DNA of 64,000 nucleotides. Origin: Jannaschia faecimaris (GTDB taxonomy: Bacteria; Pseudomonadota; Alphaproteobacteria; Rhodobacterales; Rhodobacteraceae). Below are positions 61,103-64,000 of this stretch, in pieces; the first letter of the stretch is position 1; every line of letters starts with the position of its first letter. Position numbers and translations under genes: made by a program. The stretch spans positions 1 to 64,000 of the forward strand of contig NZ_FNPX01000008.1 in the NCBI RefSeq assembly GCF_900107415.1. Direction: 5' to 3'. Below the pieces are notes generated by a model. That model saw only the letters and a program-made list of their open reading frames with translations. It did not search any database and had not been told where the DNA came from.

Positions 61103-62407
61103 CTACTCTGCCGCCACCGCCCCCGGATTGTTCGGGTGTGTCGTCCAGTCGGCGGGGGTTTTTTGTACCACCTTGCCGGTGCGCGGGTCGGTCGTGCCGG
61201 CCGCCAATGGCACCATCGAAATGCAATTCTCCACCGGGCAGACCTCCACGCACAGGTTGCAGGCCACGCATTCCGCGTCGATCACGCTGAACGTGCGGTC
61301 TGGGGACATGGCGATGGCCTGGTGCGACGTGTCTTCGCAGGCGGCATAGCAGCGGCCGCAGCTGATGCAGGCGTCCTGGTCGATCTTGGCCTTGGCCACG
61401 TAGTTGAGGTTCAGGTATTGCCAGTCGGTCGTGTTCGGAACGGCGGCCCCCATGAAATCGTCGATTGAGGTGTGGCCCTTTTCGTCCATCCAGCGAGACA
61501 GGCCCGCGATCATCTCCTGCACGACCTTGAAGCCATAGGTCATGGCCGCCGTGCAGACCTGCACGTTGCCGCAGCCCAGTGTGATGTACTCGGCTGCGTC
61601 GCGCCATGTTGTTACGCCACCGATGCCCGAAATCGGCATCCCGGCCGTGGCGGGCGCACGCGCGATTTCCGACACCATCGACAGGGCAATGGGTTTCACC
61701 GCCGGGCCGCAATAGCCGCCGTGCGTGCCCTTGCCGTCGATGCTGGGGTGAGGCGACATCGTGTCCAGGTCGACCGAGACGATGGAGTTGATCGTGTTGA
61801 TCAGGCTGACCGCATCCGCACCGCCGCGCCGCGCCGCCTCGGCCGGTTTGCGAACGTCGGTGATGTTGGGCGTCAGTTTTACGATGACGGGCTTGGAATA
61901 GTATTGCTTGCACCAACGGGTGACCATTTCGATGTATTCCGGCACCTGGCCCACGGCGGCCCCCATGCCCCGCTCGGACATGCCGTGCGGGCAGCCGAAG
62001 TTCAGCTCGATCCCGTCGGCACCGGTCGCCTCGACCTTGGGCAGGATGGCCTTCCAGGCCTCCTCCTCGCAGGGGACCATGATCGACACGATCAGCGCGC
62101 GGTCGGGGTAATCCTTCTTGACCCGTGTGATCTCGTCGAGGTTGGTTTGCAGGTCACGGTCGGTGATCAGTTCGATGTTGTTCAGGCCCAGCACGCGCCG
62201 GTCGGCCCCGTGGATCACGCCGTAGCGCGGGCCGTTGACGTTCACAACGGGAGGTCCCTCGGAGCCCAACGTCTTCCAGACAACACCGCCCCATCCGGCC
62301 TCGAAGGCGCGGCGGACATTGTATTCCTTGTCCGTCGGCGGCGCGGAGGCCAGCCAGAACGGATTGGGGGATTTGATGCCGAGGAAGTCGGTGGTCAGGT
62401 CTGCCAT
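61103..62407 (-). CDS. preA: NAD-dependent dihydropyrimidine dehydrogenase, subunit PreA
   Basis: A 434-residue FMN- and iron-sulfur-containing subunit that reduces uracil and thymine with electrons from PreT, the first step of the pathway. The FMN barrel begins LTTDFLGIKSPNPFWLASAPPTDK; the active-site loop ELNFGCPHGMSERGMGAA has the catalytic Cys; the C-terminal domain binds two [4Fe-4S] clusters in ACISCGRCYAACEDTSH and ECVACNLCVEVCPVENC. The length is normal. It is the last gene of the preT-(unknown)-(methyltransferase)-preA run. Confidence 0.96.
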   Translation of the reverse strand: MADLTTDFLGIKSPNPFWLASAPPTDKEYNVRRAFEAGWGGVVWKTLGSEGPPVVNVNGPRYGVIHGADRRVLGLNNIELITDRDLQTNLDEITRVKKDYPDRALIVSIMVPCEEEAWKAILPKVEATGADGIELNFGCPHGMSERGMGAAVGQVPEYIEMVTRWCKQYYSKPVIVKLTPNITDVRKPAEAARRGGADAVSLINTINSIVSVDLDTMSPHPSIDGKGTHGGYCGPAVKPIALSMVSEIARAPATAGMPISGIGGVTTWRDAAEYITLGCGNVQVCTAAMTYGFKVVQEMIAGLSRWMDEKGHTSIDDFMGAAVPNTTDWQYLNLNYVAKAKIDQDACISCGRCYAACEDTSHQAIAMSPDRTFSVIDAECVACNLCVEVCPVENCISMVPLAAGTTDPRTGKVVQKTPADWTTHPNNPGAVAAE

Positions 62408-62427
62408 GTGTCTCTCCGTAGGGGGCC

Positions 62428-63249
62428 TCAGCCCTTTCTGAACGTGATTTCAACGGGTTGGATGTCTCCGGCCTCGACTGAGCGAGCCATGTTCGCGGCC
62501 TTGTCGCCCGCCGTGTCGCCCATCAGCATCGGCAGGCCGAGGCGGGGCGGCCCATGTTCGGCGATCTGCGCCTGCATTCGGGCAAAAAAGGCCTTGGCCA
62601 CCTCGCCGCGGTCGGTACGCGTCTCCAGCCGGAACCCGGCGGCCCGGGCGGCGTCGAGATAGGCCTCGGGCGTGTCGAGGAACGAGTGATCGGGTGTCGC
62701 CGCCCAGGGCAGCGGGAAGTCGGGATGCTCGCCGAAGCGCATCACGTCGTATATGGCGAGTATCCCGCCGGCGTGCAGTATCCGCGCGGCCTCGGAAAAG
62801 AAGCGGGGTTTATCCGGCAGGTTCATGCCCACGTGCAGAAGGGTGACCACATCAAAGCTGTCGGTTTCGAACGGCATGTCGAGCGCGCTGCCCTGGACAA
62901 AGGTGATGTCCGGCCCGGTCAGCGCCGTCAGTCGTTGTGCCGTCTCGACGAACTCCGGTGTCAGGTCGAGCCCCGTGACTTGCGCCCCGTAACGTTCCGC
63001 GATGTGCCGCGCCGCGCCGCCGATGCCCGAGCCGACGTCGAGAAGGCGCGTCCGAGGCCCGAGGTCCAGCGGCTCCAGCAGCGCCTCGGTCGCGCTGAGT
63101 CCGCCGATGTGAAACTCGTCGATGGGCTTCAGGTGATCGGCGGTGATTTGCGCCTGGGGTATGCCCTCTGCGGCCAAGGCGGCCAGAATCCGGTCGTAAA
63201 GCCCGGCTTTGCCGTAGTGTTCGGAGATGCTCCGGTCAGTTTCACTCAT
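62428..63249 (-). CDS. Class I SAM-dependent methyltransferase
   Basis: A 273-residue methyltransferase. The SAM loop is RLLDVGSGIGGAARHIAERYG, motif II GLDLTPEFVETAQ, motif III ITFVQGSALDMPF and motif IV SFDVVTLLHVGMNL; IYDVMRFGEHPD follows. The pattern is like ubiquinone/sterol-type small-molecule methyltransferases. The N-terminal SISEHYGKAGLYDRILAALA and DHLKPIDEFHIGG suggest a dedicated acceptor site. It lies between the preT-side genes and preA; whether it acts in pyrimidine metabolism is unknown. The ATG at 63249 is chosen over a GTG at 63264. Confidence 0.88.
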   Translation of the reverse strand: MSETDRSISEHYGKAGLYDRILAALAAEGIPQAQITADHLKPIDEFHIGGLSATEALLEPLDLGPRTRLLDVGSGIGGAARHIAERYGAQVTGLDLTPEFVETAQRLTALTGPDITFVQGSALDMPFETDSFDVVTLLHVGMNLPDKPRFFSEAARILHAGGILAIYDVMRFGEHPDFPLPWAATPDHSFLDTPEAYLDAARAAGFRLETRTDRGEVAKAFFARMQAQIAEHGPPRLGLPMLMGDTAGDKAANMARSVEAGDIQPVEITFRKG

Positions 63250-63366
63250 ATTTTCGGTCCCCACGTTTTCGAGTGAGGGATTTTATCACAAATGCCGCGT
63301 TTCGTCGCGCTGCGGGTGGGGCGGGCCGCTCCGACTTCGGTAATATGCAAGAGCTGGCCCATTCGG

Positions 63367-63906
63367 TCAGGCGTCCGTCACGGCATCTTCCGGGACGGCC
63401 TTGGCGGCCTCCAGCCGCGCCTCGGCTTTGTCCCGTGTGGCGGAGTCGAAGTCGTCGGCATGGCGCAGGATAACGGCCTCGCCGGTCAGGTCCTGCAATC
63501 CGCGTGCAATCAGAGTGTCGAAGGCTGAATACTCGGCCGTCGCCGTCGGAAAGTCGCTGAGCGCGTTGACCGCGCCCGATTTCGTCAGCTTCATGCGCGT
63601 TCGGGTCAGGCGTTTGGCCTTGCCCAGTTCCTCACGCACCAGTTGCTCATAGGCGAATATCGTCTGAAGCGCGTCGTATTCGATCGTGCCCGGCTCTCCT
63701 TCGGTCTGGATCAGGGCAAGGCGTCGGAAGGCCGCATCGCGCACGGGCATGACGCCCATCCGGTCGGCGTTGGCCATCAGATTACGAAGCTTTTCAAGGT
63801 CTTCCATCCCATCCACGCGGGCCAGAGCGGCGTCATTGCGGGCTGCCAACTCCTTCTCGGTCAGGGCGGCGGGTTTGGGGGCGGGGGGGGATTTAGTTTT
63901 TTTCAT
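63367..63906 (-). CDS. Unknown helical protein coupled to preT
   Basis: I do not recognise this 179-residue protein. It starts MKKTKSPPAPKPAALTEKEL, a basic, Pro-rich leader, then is helical and charged throughout (ARVDGMEDLEKLRNLMANAD, FAYEQLVREELGKAKRLTRT). No membrane segment or signal peptide is present. Its ATG overlaps the preT stop (ATGA), so it is translated with PreT. The basic leader and helical content would suit nucleic-acid or protein binding. Confidence 0.75.
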   Translation of the reverse strand: MKKTKSPPAPKPAALTEKELAARNDAALARVDGMEDLEKLRNLMANADRMGVMPVRDAAFRRLALIQTEGEPGTIEYDALQTIFAYEQLVREELGKAKRLTRTRMKLTKSGAVNALSDFPTATAEYSAFDTLIARGLQDLTGEAVILRHADDFDSATRDKAEARLEAAKAVPEDAVTDA

Positions 63907-64000
63907 TGGGCAACTTGGGTCAGCGTCGCGTGAATGTCCATTGCGGCATCTCGCCCCTCGGCCACGGCGGTCACCGTCAGATCTTCCCCGCCGCTGGCAC
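63903..64000 (-). CDS. preT: Dihydropyrimidine dehydrogenase subunit PreT, C-terminal end
   Basis: Only the last 31 residues are in the window: ASGGEDLTVTAVAEGRDAAM, then DIHATL and a stop at 63903-63905. The pattern (G-x-x-x-T-V-x-A-V-A-E-G-R-D-A-A-x-x-I) is the end of FAD/NAD-binding GltD-like proteins such as PreT, which pass electrons from NADH to PreA. The identity is supported by preA downstream. The rest of the gene lies beyond the right edge. Confidence 0.75.
   Translation of the reverse strand, partial: ASGGEDLTVTAVAEGRDAAMDIHATLTQVAQ

Noticed and set aside
61472..62662. 396-codon plus-strand open frame
   Set aside because: Antisense to preA; a shadow frame without family features.

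Overview
The window reads as chromosomal DNA of a marine-type alphaproteobacterium, most likely a member of the Rhodobacteraceae (Roseobacter group). The reasons are the high GC, the strong G/C bias at third codon positions, and gene neighbourhoods usual in that family: NDUFA12-like protein, DUF2155, aat, lipoprotein, accC, accB; a PilM/PilP-like fusion; a PIN-domain gene behind an rRNA methyltransferase. The species cannot be named from the sequence alone.

Left part (1-13.5 kb): an accessory, scarred region. It opens with the end of an IS5-type element inserted into an older integrase-type transposase, followed by an IS3-type remnant carrying a 16-bp duplication. Then come glgB and a GH13-like hydrolase resembling glucosylglycerol hydrolase. 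After these lies about 1.8 kb with no convincing gene, an autotransporter, several decayed fragments (SIS domain, metallophosphoesterase, a second IS5-type transposase tail), two small envelope genes, a HEPN-like gene and a YhbW-type luciferase-like oxidoreductase. A tRNA-Gly(TCC) with unusual stem mismatches marks the end of this region.

Middle (13.5-27.3 kb): ordinary core genes. These are an ABC exporter, a MerF-like protein overlapping a GDCCVxC protein, an acyl-CoA ligase, a cold-shock protein, an ArsC-like protein, the long PilM/GspL-PilP/GspC-like fusion, O-acetylhomoserine sulfhydrylase, NDUFA12, DUF2155, Aat and the biotin carboxylase pair AccB/AccC.

Acetate-control region (27.6-41.2 kb): a branched-chain-type ABC transporter (binding protein, LivH, LivM, LivG, LivF) runs on the minus strand into acs (acetyl-CoA synthetase). 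Divergent from it is an overlapping set: a ScfR/RamB-type regulator, a lone receiver protein, a small membrane protein and a sodium/solute-symporter histidine kinase of the CrbS type. An orphan FliM/FliN-like protein follows. I infer one sensing, uptake and activation unit for short-chain carboxylates.

42-50.6 kb: RlmI-like methyltransferase coupled to a PIN protein, a penicillin-acylase-family hydrolase divergent from a 3-hydroxyisobutyrate-dehydrogenase-like enzyme, a partial segmental duplication carrying an intact and a broken BrnA-like gene, and a DsbA-family/HxlR divergent pair.

Right part (50.7-64 kb): reductive pyrimidine degradation. PreT (partial) and PreA (dihydropyrimidine dehydrogenase), HydA (dihydropyrimidinase) and HyuC (ureidopropionase-type amidohydrolase) give the three steps. 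A THI5/NMT1-type ABC transporter would import the substrate. A RutR-like repressor gene lies divergent from hyuC across a good RutR-type operator. Two more AT-rich genes, one HEPN-like and one homocysteine S-methyltransferase-like, sit inside this cluster and look imported.
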